This document shows, one piece after another, positions 29,883 through 39,902 of a stretch of 64,000 nt of DNA (positions are counted from its first letter, which is position 1; the number at the start of each line of letters is the position of its first letter). The translations under genes and the position numbers were made by a program. The stretch is from positions 62,001 to 126,000 of the forward strand of contig CAMCHI010000002.1 of the NCBI GenBank assembly GCA_945874735.1. Direction: 5' to 3'. The notes below the pieces were generated by a model, which made no database searches, was not told the origin of the DNA, and was given only the letters and a program-made list of their open reading frames with translations. This DNA is from an uncultured Arcanobacterium sp. GTDB lineage: Bacteria > Actinomycetota > Actinomycetes > Actinomycetales > Actinomycetaceae.

Positions 29883-31639
29883 GTGAAATAATTGAAGAAT
29901 TTCAGCGGGGAGAAATAAAACCCCAAGGAACTTTTTCACGTTTTGCTAATCTGCAAGATGTGTTTTTGGCACGCTGGCGTTCTTCACTGCGATTAAGAAT
30001 TGCAATTATTATTCTCGCCAGCGGGCTGATTGTGACTAGCGTGCTGGGATTTGTTGTTTCTTTACAGATGAAACGGTCGGTTTTTGAGCAGGCTTCTCAA
30101 ATTTTTATTGAACAATTTACGAGCGACACTGCTTTAGCGCAAACCAACTTTAGTGCTGCAACTGATTACACTACTGGGCAGATGCAACAAGCCGCGAACC
30201 AGTTAGTAGCAGGAATGTATGATCCAGCCCGTGGTTTACTAGGAGCAGTCTTAATGCGCACTCCTGGGCAAGAAACCGGAGCAGTGCGATTAGTGGAACC
30301 AGCTACTGCTGCTGCTACCCGATTACGTACTCTAGTAACCCCAGATATTAGACGAGATGTGGCAAAATCAGATGAAATAGCTTGGCAATCGGTGGAAGTG
30401 GAATTAGACAACGGAGAAACTGCTCCAGGACTGGTGTTGGGTACTAGTTTAGAGATACCTAATGCTGGTAGCTATGAACTATATGCTGCTTATTCTTTAG
30501 AAACACAAAATAAATTACTGGTGTCTACTTCCCGTTTGATGGGATTATCCGTTTTAGGATTTATGGCGTTACTGGTAGCGCTTACCCTAGTGATCTTACG
30601 AATGGTGTTGCAGCCAGTACGGCTTGCTGCTGCCCAAGCTAGACAATTAGCAGAAGGAGAATTTTCTGCCCGCATGAAAGTGGTGGGTGAGGATGAATTG
30701 GCGCATTTAGCGGTGTCTTTCAATAAGATGGCTTCTTCTTTGGAGGATCAATTTACGAAACTAAATCGAATGTCGGCTTTGCAAACCGAGTTCGTTTCAG
30801 CGGTTTCGCATGAATTGCGCTCGCCAGTTACCACTATCCGTATGGCAGGTCAGTTACTGTATGATAAGCGGGAAGAACTGCCAGCCACATTAAAACGCAG
30901 TGCAGAGTTGCAGCACGCACAGGTAATTAATTTAGATGCGATGCTTTCTGATCTGCTGGAAATTTCCCGTTATGATGCGGGAGCAATGACTCTTATTACT
31001 GAGCAAGTAGATTTAGCTGAAGTAACTAAACGAGTAGTTTCTTTAGCCGCTCCGTTGGCGCAAGATAATGAAGTTACCACCTATTTTGAGGTAGCAGGAG
31101 ATACTACTTTAGAAGTAGAACCACGGCGTGTAGAGCGTATTATCCGTAACTTAGTGGTTAATGCTTTAGAACATTCCCCAGGTAGCGACGTGCAAGTGCG
31201 AGTGGTGGGTAATGATACGGCAGTGGCGGTAGCAGTAGCAGACCATGGAATTGGGATTACTCCAGAGCAAGCTGCACACGTTTTTGATAGATTTTGGCGA
31301 GCTGATTCTTCACGGGTACGTAAAACTGGGGGCACGGGCTTAGGTTTAACAATTGCTCGAGAAGATGCACTTATTCACGGAGGAGAATTAGTAGCAACTG
31401 GAGAATTAGGTTTTGGCTCTACTTTCTTATTGGTGTTGCCTAAAGTGCCTGGAGCTGATTATGTGCGTCCTTTGGAGTTAGCGATTCCGGAAGCAGAGTT
31501 TGTGCCTGTCTTGTCGGTGGTAGAAAGTCAAGAAGTATTAGCGGAAAGTATGGCGGTAGCCGCGCTTGCAGCAGACAATGAAGGTGAGGCTGTGGGGCAA
31601 GAATCATTAGCGACAGTGACGCAGCAGGAGGAGATATAA
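29879..31639 (+). CDS. mtrB: MtrB-type sensor histidine kinase
   Basis: HAMP, 'EFVSAVSHELRSPVTTIRMAGQ' H-box, 'GTGLGLTIAREDALIHGG'; overlaps mtrA by 4 nt. Confidence 0.93.
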   Translation: MSEIIEEFQRGEIKPQGTFSRFANLQDVFLARWRSSLRLRIAIIILASGLIVTSVLGFVVSLQMKRSVFEQASQIFIEQFTSDTALAQTNFSAATDYTTGQMQQAANQLVAGMYDPARGLLGAVLMRTPGQETGAVRLVEPATAAATRLRTLVTPDIRRDVAKSDEIAWQSVEVELDNGETAPGLVLGTSLEIPNAGSYELYAAYSLETQNKLLVSTSRLMGLSVLGFMALLVALTLVILRMVLQPVRLAAAQARQLAEGEFSARMKVVGEDELAHLAVSFNKMASSLEDQFTKLNRMSALQTEFVSAVSHELRSPVTTIRMAGQLLYDKREELPATLKRSAELQHAQVINLDAMLSDLLEISRYDAGAMTLITEQVDLAEVTKRVVSLAAPLAQDNEVTTYFEVAGDTTLEVEPRRVERIIRNLVVNALEHSPGSDVQVRVVGNDTAVAVAVADHGIGITPEQAAHVFDRFWRADSSRVRKTGGTGLGLTIAREDALIHGGELVATGELGFGSTFLLVLPKVPGADYVRPLELAIPEAEFVPVLSVVESQEVLAESMAVAALAADNEGEAVGQESLATVTQQEEI

Positions 31640-31640
31640 A

Positions 31641-33416
31641 ATGTCTGCTTTTCTGTTAATCTCTGAAGCGAGTAGAAATGCTAGTGGTAAAGCAGTATCA
31701 GAACTGAGAGAAAAAACGTTCTGCAACAGGAAGATTCGTAAAACTTTAGCGATTTGTGCAGTGCTTGCTTTATTGCTGGGTGCTTGTAGCGGCTTGCCAC
31801 GTTCCGGAGAAGTAGTATTGGTGGAGCGTACCACCACCGCCAGTGGAGGGGTGGCATTAAATGCGCAAGGCCCAGCTCAAGATGCTACCGCGGAAGAAAT
31901 TGTACAAGGCTTTTTATTAGCTGCTGCGGTAGGTATTAGTGATGATTTTAGTACTGCGCGCGAGTTTCTTACTGAAAGTGCGGCAGCTAATTGGAAGCCA
32001 CTTACTAATGTGCGGATATATCCAGATAATCAGACGATTAATAGTTCTCAAACCATCACTGGAGCTTTTAGGTATGTGGTGCCAGCTTTAGCAACGGTAA
32101 ATCAAAGCGGTAGTTATGCTTTATCAGCTCAGGATTCGACCATCTCGGGTGAATTTTCTTTGATGCGCAATGCGCAAGGTCAGTGGCGGATTGCGTCCTT
32201 AGATGATGGGATTACATTATCTAATGCGCTATTTGAGTCTATGTTTGTGCAAACTCCGTTATATTTTTATACCCCTAACAATAAGTATTTAGTATCGGAT
32301 ATGCGCTGGTATCCGCGGACGGGAATTTTCCATCGGGCAGTGCAAGGCATATTTCAAGGGCCAGCTACTTGGCTGAACACAGCGGTACATTCTCCGATTC
32401 CAGAGGGTACGAAAGTGCAGTCAGTGGAATTACGGGCTGCAGATTCGGTAGTGCAAATTGATCTTTCTAGTGAGGCTTCGCAATTATCTGCTAGTGAAGT
32501 AGCTTTATTGGAAACTCAGTTGCTACGTACTTTAACTGGTATTGGGGGAACACAAGAAGTAGAGCTAAGTGTAGATGGAGCAGTTTTAGTTTCAGAAGGC
32601 TGGATTGATGCTCCCGTGTATCCTATAAGTTCTGCTCCTTTAACGGTATTAAAGAATGGTTTGCCTACCGTATTGCAAGAAGGGAAAGAAACGCAGCTGC
32701 TTAATGAGATGGAGGTAGGCGATACGGGGTTGCGTTATATGGCAACTAGTTACAACTCTGATAGGAATTTTGGGGCAGCGTTAAATTTGGCGGGCACAGA
32801 ATTACGGTATTTAGATTTTGCTGATAATAGGGTGTGGCCTATTATGACAGGAACGAGTTTAATTCCGCCTACGATTGATATTTATGGGTGGATTTGGAGC
32901 GGAGAATCCGTAGGCGCAGGTGAGCTACAAATCTATAATCTGGCGGAGAAAGAAACTGTAAAGCTGAAACTGCCAGAATTTGCGGGAGTGCGTATAAAGC
33001 AGGTGAAGGTTTCGCGAGAAGGTGCGCGGGCTGTGATTGTGTATGAAGATAGTGAGCGCACAATTATGGCGGTGGTTGCGATAGTGCGAGATGGGCAGGG
33101 ACGTCCTACTGCTCTAGGTTCACCTTGGGAGATTGGACGGCGTTTAGCGGCGGTTGCAGATTATGCGTGGATGTCGGAATCTAGGCTAGTTATTTTAGGT
33201 AAAACTACGGCTGGTAGTGAAGATGGGTTGTACTACTTGGACTTAGGCGGAGCTTTGCAGTCGGTAATCGGTATTGACGATATGATTGACGTTACCGCAG
33301 GTAGAGGGCGAGATTCAGTAGTATTGTTAGATGTGATGGGCAATATTTATGAGGTGAACTCTGGAGTTTGGCGGCGTTTTGCTAGTGGAGTGGAAAGCGT
33401 GGCATTTCCTGGCTGA
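31641..33416 (+). CDS. lpqB: LpqB family lipoprotein (GerMN domain)
   Basis: Lipobox 'ALLLGACSGLPRSGEV', GerMN-like 'SVELRAADSVVQIDLSSEASQLSASEVALLETQLLRTL'; mtrAB-lpqB order. Confidence 0.93.
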   Translation: MSAFLLISEASRNASGKAVSELREKTFCNRKIRKTLAICAVLALLLGACSGLPRSGEVVLVERTTTASGGVALNAQGPAQDATAEEIVQGFLLAAAVGISDDFSTAREFLTESAAANWKPLTNVRIYPDNQTINSSQTITGAFRYVVPALATVNQSGSYALSAQDSTISGEFSLMRNAQGQWRIASLDDGITLSNALFESMFVQTPLYFYTPNNKYLVSDMRWYPRTGIFHRAVQGIFQGPATWLNTAVHSPIPEGTKVQSVELRAADSVVQIDLSSEASQLSASEVALLETQLLRTLTGIGGTQEVELSVDGAVLVSEGWIDAPVYPISSAPLTVLKNGLPTVLQEGKETQLLNEMEVGDTGLRYMATSYNSDRNFGAALNLAGTELRYLDFADNRVWPIMTGTSLIPPTIDIYGWIWSGESVGAGELQIYNLAEKETVKLKLPEFAGVRIKQVKVSREGARAVIVYEDSERTIMAVVAIVRDGQGRPTALGSPWEIGRRLAAVADYAWMSESRLVILGKTTAGSEDGLYYLDLGGALQSVIGIDDMIDVTAGRGRDSVVLLDVMGNIYEVNSGVWRRFASGVESVAFPG

Positions 33417-33601
33417 GTTCAATACAGGTATTGAAGATTAGTATCTTATAGGTTTGTGCACCGTTTTACTAACCTTAAGCTCTATCCACAAGATCTCATA
33501 GGGGTGAGTGGTATTTTGCGAGTTTTAATATATTTAATTATGCGAGAGGTGGCTTAAAAAGCGGTTTTTAGCAAAGTAGCAGAAAACGGTGGCTGGTAAA
33601 G

Positions 33602-34441
33602 GTGGGTATAGTTCAGCGATTTATTACTTCTAGGTGGGGAGTAATTTTTCATAATTTTTATGCGGTATTAGCGGAGTTAATTTTCCCTTACGTGTGTGCA
33701 GGGTGTGGGAGTTGGGGTGAAGTTCTCTGTGCTGAATGTGATGCAAAAATAACGGGCGAGTGGGTGGATATAACATCTGAGCTTTCTTATATCAAAAATT
33801 TTTCAGCACTTTGCGCAAGTTTTCCGGTATGGGCACGTTTTTTATATAGCCGTGAAATGCGTAAAGTGATTTTGAGCTGGAAGCATGAAGATATAAAGGA
33901 GCTGGAATGCTGGATTTTACAGAAATGGCGACAAGGATTAGATGAGTTTAACTTTCTTAATTTCAACTTAGCGTCAGATAAAGTGCGAGAGCAAAAAGGA
34001 AGCAAGAAGTATTTGGTGGTGTGTGCTCCATCTGGGAAAGCACGGCGTAAAGCAGGAAGATTAGTGGCTTTACGCTTAGCACAACAAGTAGCTGACTGTT
34101 GGGGGATAGAGTGTAAAGATGTTTTACGTAAACCAAGTGCTTTGCAACTAGGTTATAGGATTTGGTGTTCTTACGGCCTAAAAGGACTATATGTCAGAGT
34201 TTTCCTTCCTAAGGTACGTTCCTTGTTGGCAGATGGAAAATATCAAGTAGCTGATAAGAAAGTGCGTAAAGATAAGAGGGATAGTGTTTTCGCGTGCTGT
34301 GATTTAAGAGGGCGGCAAGTAATTTTGGTAGATGACGTAGTTACTACCGGAGCTACTTTATATGCGTGCCAAAAAGCAATAGAGCAAGCTGGGGGAAAGG
34401 TGCTATTAGCCTTGAGTTTAGGGTATGTACAACGTATCTGA
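33602..34441 (+). CDS. ComF family protein (phosphoribosyltransferase)
   Basis: 'LIFPYVCAGCGSWGEVLCAEC', 'VILVDDVVTTGATLYACQKAIEQAGG'; GTG start. Confidence 0.9.
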   Translation: MGIVQRFITSRWGVIFHNFYAVLAELIFPYVCAGCGSWGEVLCAECDAKITGEWVDITSELSYIKNFSALCASFPVWARFLYSREMRKVILSWKHEDIKELECWILQKWRQGLDEFNFLNFNLASDKVREQKGSKKYLVVCAPSGKARRKAGRLVALRLAQQVADCWGIECKDVLRKPSALQLGYRIWCSYGLKGLYVRVFLPKVRSLLADGKYQVADKKVRKDKRDSVFACCDLRGRQVILVDDVVTTGATLYACQKAIEQAGGKVLLALSLGYVQRI

Positions 34442-34548
34442 AAGTAGTAAGTGCGTTAGGTTTAAAAAAGGAAAAGCTAATACCAGAATAAAATGTGCCA
34501 AGAGCAGAAAATTTGGTGTCTGGGGTCACAACTAAATAGAAAAGATGC

Positions 34549-34554
34549 TACAAT
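34549..34554 (+). promoter_or_regulatory. Putative -10 element (TACAAT) for hpf
   Basis: tacaat hexamer, roughly 170 nt upstream of hpf; -35 not clear. Confidence 0.4.
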
Positions 34555-34607
34555 AAGGCTAACTCAATAACTGCTAAGCAAAGGTGCTGGTAGTAAAGTG
34601 AGGAAAA

Positions 34608-34707
34608 TAGTCAAGGTGGACTAAAGAAAGGCGGGTGAGGCCTATTTCGCAGCTCACGCGATTAAAGAGTGAGCAAGTTAAATCTATTGGGGTGAGTAAA
34701 ACTCGCC
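34608..34707 (+). ncRNA. Structured 5' leader upstream of hpf; candidate raiA-type RNA
   Basis: TAGTC(34608-34612)/GACTA(34619-34623); closing helix GGCGGGT(34630-34636)/ACTCGCC(34701-34707); inner hairpin GCTCAC(34652-34657)/GTGAGC(34669-34674). Confidence 0.45.
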
Positions 34708-34725
34708 AAAGCAGATCTACATTAA

Positions 34726-35388
34726 ATGGAGGTCATTGTGGAATTTGTAGTTAAAGGTCGAAATGCTGAAATCTCCGACAACTTTCGGGCATATGTGGCA
34801 GATAAATTACAGAAAATAGAATTATTTGCCCCGAAAGCGCAACGGGTAGATGTAGAAGTTACGCATGAACCTAACCCAGCACAGGCAGAAATATCAGAGC
34901 GGATAGAAATTACTGTGCGAGATAAAGGCCCAGTAATTCGTGCAGAAGCAGCAGCATCGGATCGTTATGGAGCGTTGGATTTAGCGGCACAAAAATTAGT
35001 AGAGCAATTACGTCGCGCTAACGAACGTCGCAAAGACCACAAACATAGCAATAAGTGGTTACAGGAGCCAACCGAAATTGATTTTGATGCGCTAGTAAGT
35101 CTAGAAGTAGCTCCAGTATTAGAAGAAGTGCCAGTAGTAAGTGTTCCAGTAGTGCCCGCCCAAGTAGGTGAAACCGTAGAAACTCAGCTGGGTGATTCTC
35201 CGGTCATGGTGCGGCAAAAGCTGTATGAAGCAACGCCGATGACGGTAAATCAAGCCCTCTATGAAATGGAACTCGTAGGTCATCCGTTCTACCTCTTTAT
35301 AGATGTAGAAACAGGGCAGCCGTGTGCTGCTTACCGTCGTCACGGTTGGACTTATGGTGTAATCCGTTTAGATGCAAAAGTGGTTTAA
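34726..35388 (+). CDS. hpf: Long-form ribosome hibernation promoting factor (HPF/RaiA)
   Basis: 'VEFVVKGRNAEISDNFRAYVADKLQKIELFAPKAQRVDVEVTHEPN', C-terminal 'MTVNQALYEMELVGHPFYLFIDVETGQPCAAYRRHGWTYGVIRL'. Confidence 0.95.
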   Translation: MEVIVEFVVKGRNAEISDNFRAYVADKLQKIELFAPKAQRVDVEVTHEPNPAQAEISERIEITVRDKGPVIRAEAAASDRYGALDLAAQKLVEQLRRANERRKDHKHSNKWLQEPTEIDFDALVSLEVAPVLEEVPVVSVPVVPAQVGETVETQLGDSPVMVRQKLYEATPMTVNQALYEMELVGHPFYLFIDVETGQPCAAYRRHGWTYGVIRLDAKVV

Positions 35389-35603
35389 TTAGCAATAACT
35401 TTTCTTAATTCCTAAGTGTGCTCGTAAATAATGTTTATAAAATAGCGCGGGAGAGAAAAGTTAGTTAATAAAATTTCTGCTGGGTGAGGAATTCCAAATG
35501 AATTTCTCACCCACGCTTATTTTGAAAAGCAAGGCTTGCGTAAAATAGCGGTATCATTTTGATGTCCATACGTGTCAAGTTACTAGCTAGAATGAGGAAA
35601 ACA

Positions 35604-36992
35604 GTGAGTGCTCGTCCCCTGCAAGTTGCAGTAATCGGTGCTGGCCCAGCCGGTATTTATGCCGCTGATATTTTGTCGAAATCAGATGTAGAAGTCCAAA
35701 TAGACTTATACGAGAAACTACCTGCTCCTTATGGGTTAGTGCGTTACGGAGTAGCGCCCGACCATCCGCGTATTACGCAAATCATTAAAGCTCTATACAA
35801 CATTTTGCAACGTGGCGATATTCGTTTAGTGGGCAATGTGGAAATCGGAAAAGATGTTACTTTCCCAGAGCTGCAGGAACATTATGACGCAATTATTTTA
35901 GCAACTGGGGCAGACAACGACCGTCCATTTGATATTCCAGGAGCAGACCTACCGCAAGTTTATGGCGCATCTAAATTTGTGTTCTGGTATGACGGACACC
36001 CGGACTATCCGCGTCAATGGCCATTAGAAGCCAAAGAAGTAGCAGTAATCGGGGTAGGAAATGTAGCACTAGACATAGCTCGAATTTTGGCTAAACAACC
36101 AGATGATTTGTTAGTCACGGAAATTCCAGCCAATGTGGAAGCGGGCTTGCGTCTATCACCTGTTACCGATGTGCACGTTTTTGGACGCCGAGGGCCTGCC
36201 CAAGTGAAGTTCACCCCTATGGAACTGCGGGAACTAGGGGAAGTGCCAGATGTAGACATTATCGTTTATGAAGAAGACTTTGACTATGACGCAGGGTCGG
36301 AAGAAGCGGTAAATGCTTCTAAGATGACCCGACAAGTGACCAATATTCTAACTGATTACTTATTTGAGCAAGCGGAAGAAAAGACAGCTAAGCGCCGTAT
36401 TCATTTGCATATGTTGCAACAACCAGTAGAAATTTTGGGTACTGATGCCGTCACTGGTATTCGTATGGAACGCACCGCTTTGCAAGGAGACGGAAGCGTA
36501 AAAGGTACGGGTGAATTTATTGACTACCCAGTGCAAGCTGTTTATCGGGCAGTGGGTTATTATTCTTCCCCTATCGAGGGAGTGCCATTTGATGTTGAGC
36601 GTGGAGTAGTGCCTAATGTGGCTGGTAGAATCACCGAAACTACAGACGGGCCAGTGATTCCTGGAATGTATGCTACTGGCTGGATTAAGCGTGGGCCAGT
36701 AGGTCTGATTGGCTCTACTAAATCTGACGCGCAAGAAACTATTAATAATTTAGTGGCAGATTATGAAGCAGGATTACTGCAAGCTACCACTAATGAAGTG
36801 GGTTGGGAAGCAATGGAAGCGTTGTTGAATGAGCGTGCCATTCGTTTCACCACTTGGCAAGGATGGGAATTATTAGAAGAATACGAAAAAGCCTTGGGAG
36901 AAAAAGAGGGACGTACTCGTATAAAAGTAGTAGAACGAGAAACAATGACCGCTATTTCTCGTGGTGAAGCTCATGACGGCAAACTATATTAA
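35604..36992 (+). CDS. Ferredoxin/NADPH-adrenodoxin-type reductase (FprA-like)
   Basis: 'LQVAVIGAGPAGIYAADIL', 'YGLVRYGVAPDHPRIT', 'GNVALDIARIL', 'GWIKRGPVGLIGSTKSDAQET'; GTG start at 35604 preceded by gagg. Confidence 0.92.
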   Translation: MSARPLQVAVIGAGPAGIYAADILSKSDVEVQIDLYEKLPAPYGLVRYGVAPDHPRITQIIKALYNILQRGDIRLVGNVEIGKDVTFPELQEHYDAIILATGADNDRPFDIPGADLPQVYGASKFVFWYDGHPDYPRQWPLEAKEVAVIGVGNVALDIARILAKQPDDLLVTEIPANVEAGLRLSPVTDVHVFGRRGPAQVKFTPMELRELGEVPDVDIIVYEEDFDYDAGSEEAVNASKMTRQVTNILTDYLFEQAEEKTAKRRIHLHMLQQPVEILGTDAVTGIRMERTALQGDGSVKGTGEFIDYPVQAVYRAVGYYSSPIEGVPFDVERGVVPNVAGRITETTDGPVIPGMYATGWIKRGPVGLIGSTKSDAQETINNLVADYEAGLLQATTNEVGWEAMEALLNERAIRFTTWQGWELLEEYEKALGEKEGRTRIKVVERETMTAISRGEAHDGKLY

Positions 36993-37018
36993 ATAACGAG
37001 TTCACTATTGGAATAAGA

Positions 37019-37068
37019 AAAATTAGCTGGTGGGCACTTAAGAATTTAAGTGCCCACCAGCTAATTTT
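37019..37068. terminator. Bidirectional intrinsic terminator between convergent fprA and yajQ
   Basis: Perfect 23-bp inverted repeat aaaattagctggtgggcacttaa-gaat-ttaagtgcccaccagctaatttt with A/T ends. Confidence 0.9.
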
Positions 37069-37077
37069 AGGTGCTAC

Positions 37078-37572
37078 TTAACGGTAGTTTACAAATTGTA
37101 GAGCCACATCTAAGTCGGCGTTTTTCAGTAAGGCGATAGTCTCTTGTAGAGCATCGCGTGATTTAGAAGATACCCGTACTTCATCGCCTTGAATTTGCGT
37201 TTTAACCGCTTTTGGCCCTTCGTCTCGGATTAGTTTGGTGATTTTTTTAGCATTTTCTTGGCTAATGCCAGCTTTCATAGTGCCAACTAGGCGGTATTCT
37301 TTGCCGGAGGCCTTAGGTTCTCCGTCGCCCACGTCTACTTGCTTTAGGGATAGACCGCGACGAATTAATTTGCTTTGGAGGACGTCCAAGATGGCTAGTA
37401 CACGCTCGGGGGTATTGGCAATCATAGTGATGCTTTCGCCTTTTAGTTCAATGCTGGCCCCTACGTTTTTGAAATCATAGCGGGTGCTAATTTCTTTAGC
37501 GGTCTGATTAACTGCATTATCTACTTCTTGAGCGTCGTATTTGGATACGATGTCGAAGGAGGAATCTGCCAT
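37078..37572 (-). CDS. yajQ: YajQ family nucleotide-binding protein
   Basis: '[43 protein letters not shown]'. Confidence 0.95.
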   Translation of the reverse strand: MADSSFDIVSKYDAQEVDNAVNQTAKEISTRYDFKNVGASIELKGESITMIANTPERVLAILDVLQSKLIRRGLSLKQVDVGDGEPKASGKEYRLVGTMKAGISQENAKKITKLIRDEGPKAVKTQIQGDEVRVSSKSRDALQETIALLKNADLDVALQFVNYR

Positions 37573-37809
37573 ATTATTGCTCTTTTCTGATAACTTGCGG
37601 GAAGTGGTTATGTTTTACGCAATTACTTCTTTTTATCTCTATTTTGCCTGAGTTTAATGCTTTTTAGCCCGTAGAAATATGCTGAATGTGATTATAACTT
37701 CATTTCAGACTTTAGTATCGGTTTGACATACTACCCACTGTAGCTGTTAATCTCTATGTTGCCTAAGAAATTTTGGCTTACCGAAAGGTTAGTTGAAATT
37801 ATTAGCATC

Positions 37810-37890
37810 GGCGGGTTGACCGAGCGGCCAATGGTATCTGACTGTAAATCAGACGCGTGAGCTACGGGGGTTCGAATCCCTCACCCGCCA
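37810..37890 (+). tRNA. tRNA-Tyr (GTA)
   Basis: Acceptor GGCGGGT/ACCCGCC, anticodon loop CTGTAAA, long variable arm, T-loop ttcgaat. Confidence 0.95.
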
Positions 37891-38014
37891 CAGTGTTTCT
37901 GGTAGTCTTATAGCTATAAAGAAACATTAGTTACCTTGAGTGACAGGTTTCACTGCTGGTAATGAATTAGCGAGTTGGGATTTACCAAGAAAATTTGGTA
38001 GGCTATCCAACGTT

Positions 38015-38090
38015 GCCCCGATAGCTCAGTCGGCAGAGCATCTCCATGGTAAGGAGAAGGTCAAGGGTTCGATTCCCTTTCGGGGCTCCA
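38015..38090 (+). tRNA. tRNA-Thr (GGT), CCA encoded
   Basis: Acceptor GCCCCGA/TCGGGGC, anticodon arm tctcc-atGGTaa-ggaga, T-loop ttcgatt, 3' tCCA. Confidence 0.95.
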
Positions 38091-38121
38091 TTCATTTCTC
38101 GAATCTTTTGAGAAATGAAGC

Positions 38122-38195
38122 GGCGGGGTAGCTCAGTTGGTCAGAGCGCACGACTCATAATCGTGAGGTCGCGGGTTCAAACCCCGCCTCCGCTA
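38122..38195 (+). tRNA. tRNA with CAT anticodon (tRNA-Met most likely)
   Basis: acgac-tCATaat-cgt anticodon arm; T-arm gcggg-ttcaaac-cccgc; acceptor GGCGGGG/CTCCGCT with wobbles. Confidence 0.9.
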
Positions 38196-38262
38196 CAGAT
38201 GTCAAAGTGATGTCCAGTGAAGCAACCGCTTCCCTTCAACCATCGAACGTGAGGAAAAAACC

Positions 38263-38433
38263 GTGGCTAGCAAGTCTCAAGACGTTCGCCCTAAGATCAC
38301 CCTCGCTTGCGAGGTGTGCAAGGAGCGCAACTATATCACTAAGAAGAATCGTCGCAATACCCCAGATCGTCTAGAACTAAAGAAGTATTGCCCACGTTGT
38401 AACCAGTCGCAAACTCATCGCGAAACGCGCTAA
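38263..38433 (+). CDS. rpmG: 50S ribosomal protein L33
   Basis: GTG-started 56-aa [59 protein letters not shown]; too short for the ORF track. Confidence 0.97.
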   Translation: MASKSQDVRPKITLACEVCKERNYITKKNRRNTPDRLELKKYCPRCNQSQTHRETR

Positions 38434-38460
38434 GTTTTTGCGCAACGTGACTCAGATAGA

Positions 38461-38480
38461 ACCCCGCTTAGCGGGGTTTT
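38461..38480 (+). terminator. Intrinsic terminator after rpmG
   Basis: accccgc-tta-gcggggttttgttg. Confidence 0.85.
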
Positions 38481-38577
38481 GTTGTATATAGCGAATGCGG
38501 AGAAAGGTACTTCTGCTTTCTTTTCCGTTTTTGGGCTTACTTGGTAATAACTCTACCTTTCCTCTAGGCTTGTACAC

Positions 38578-39732
38578 ATGACTTCTATTTCTTTGGCTGA
38601 AATCCCAGCGCCACTGGCTACACGAGCGCAAGCAAATCCTGCTACTTTTGCAGAGCTAACCACGATAGCTGTAGGGGGAAAATTTACCCAGCTAATAGAC
38701 GCCACCACTGAAGCTGAGCTAATTGACGCGGTAGCACAAGCAGATGCGGATAATATTCCAGTAGTGGTAGTAGGGGGCGGCTCTAATATCTTGGCTAATG
38801 ATGCTGATTTTTCAGGTTGGGTGGTAAGAGATAGACGACAAGATGTTACCGTGCACGATGTGAATGCTTGTGGAGGTGCGCTAGTTACTGCCACAGCCGG
38901 TACGTACTGGGACACATTTGTGCAGTATGCGATTGAAAATGAATGGGCAGGAGTGGAAGCCTTATCAGGTATTCCGGGCACAGTGGGAGCTGCTCCCGTG
39001 CAAAACATTGGAGCATATGGGCAAGATGTATCGCAAGTAATTACTACTTTGCGTACCTGGGATCGGCTTACTAAAAAAGTACGCACTCTATTTTTGCATG
39101 ATTTACAGTTTGGCTATCGTGATTCTTTACTGAAAAAATCCATGCAAGATCCTGCTTTTCGTTTTAGCCCCCGCTGGGTGGTATTGGATGTAAAGTTTCA
39201 ATTAAAACTAGCCAGTTTAAGCCAACCTATTAGCTACCAGCAGTTAGCGCAAAAATTAGCAGTAGAAATAGGGCAAAAAGTACCCGCTAGTAGAGTGCGG
39301 GAAGCCGTATTAGAATTACGGAGCAGTAAAGGTATGGTGTTAAATTCGGCAGACCGCGACACTTACTCTTTAGGGTCTTTCTTCACTAATCCGGTAATCA
39401 GTGCCAGCCTAGCAGCCACTTTGCCTGAAAACGCGCCAAAATATCAAATGGCAAATCCAGGAACTCTTTCGCAAATCGGGGCAGCTGCTCCGCAAAATGC
39501 AGACGAAGTGAAAACCTCAGCAGCATGGTTGATTGAAAATGCAGGATTTACCCCAGGCTATGGGAGAGGAGAAAATGCTCGTCTTTCCACTAAACACTCT
39601 TTGGCGCTCACAAATCGCGGACAAGCCACAGCCAGCGAAATTAAAGCACTAGCTGAGGAAATTATTACAGGAGTGCAAGAGTGCTTCGGAGTGCGTTTAG
39701 TGCCCGAGCCGGTATTTCTTTCAGAAGTATAA
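38578..39732 (+). CDS. murB: UDP-N-acetylenolpyruvoylglucosamine reductase
   Basis: 'FAELTTIAVGGKFTQLIDATTEAELI', 'VVVGGGSNILANDADFSGWVV', 'EALSGIPGTVGAAPVQNIGAYGQ'. Confidence 0.95.
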   Translation: MTSISLAEIPAPLATRAQANPATFAELTTIAVGGKFTQLIDATTEAELIDAVAQADADNIPVVVVGGGSNILANDADFSGWVVRDRRQDVTVHDVNACGGALVTATAGTYWDTFVQYAIENEWAGVEALSGIPGTVGAAPVQNIGAYGQDVSQVITTLRTWDRLTKKVRTLFLHDLQFGYRDSLLKKSMQDPAFRFSPRWVVLDVKFQLKLASLSQPISYQQLAQKLAVEIGQKVPASRVREAVLELRSSKGMVLNSADRDTYSLGSFFTNPVISASLAATLPENAPKYQMANPGTLSQIGAAAPQNADEVKTSAAWLIENAGFTPGYGRGENARLSTKHSLALTNRGQATASEIKALAEEIITGVQECFGVRLVPEPVFLSEV

Positions 39733-39902
39733 AGTAGGTTAGGGTAAGTTAAGACGGACGAAAGATGCTTAATTACCAAATTATCAACTTGTTTATTTGC
39801 AAAATATGCGAAAACTACTTAGCTAACCAGAGTGTTCCTTAACTGAATAGCTTTGATAAAGGACGAGATAGGAAACCAGTAAAGTTTAAATTAATGAGTG
39901 CG

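Noticed and set aside
38553-39086. 177-aa minus-strand ORF
   Set aside because: Antisense of murB; Ser/Thr/Ala-rich shadow.
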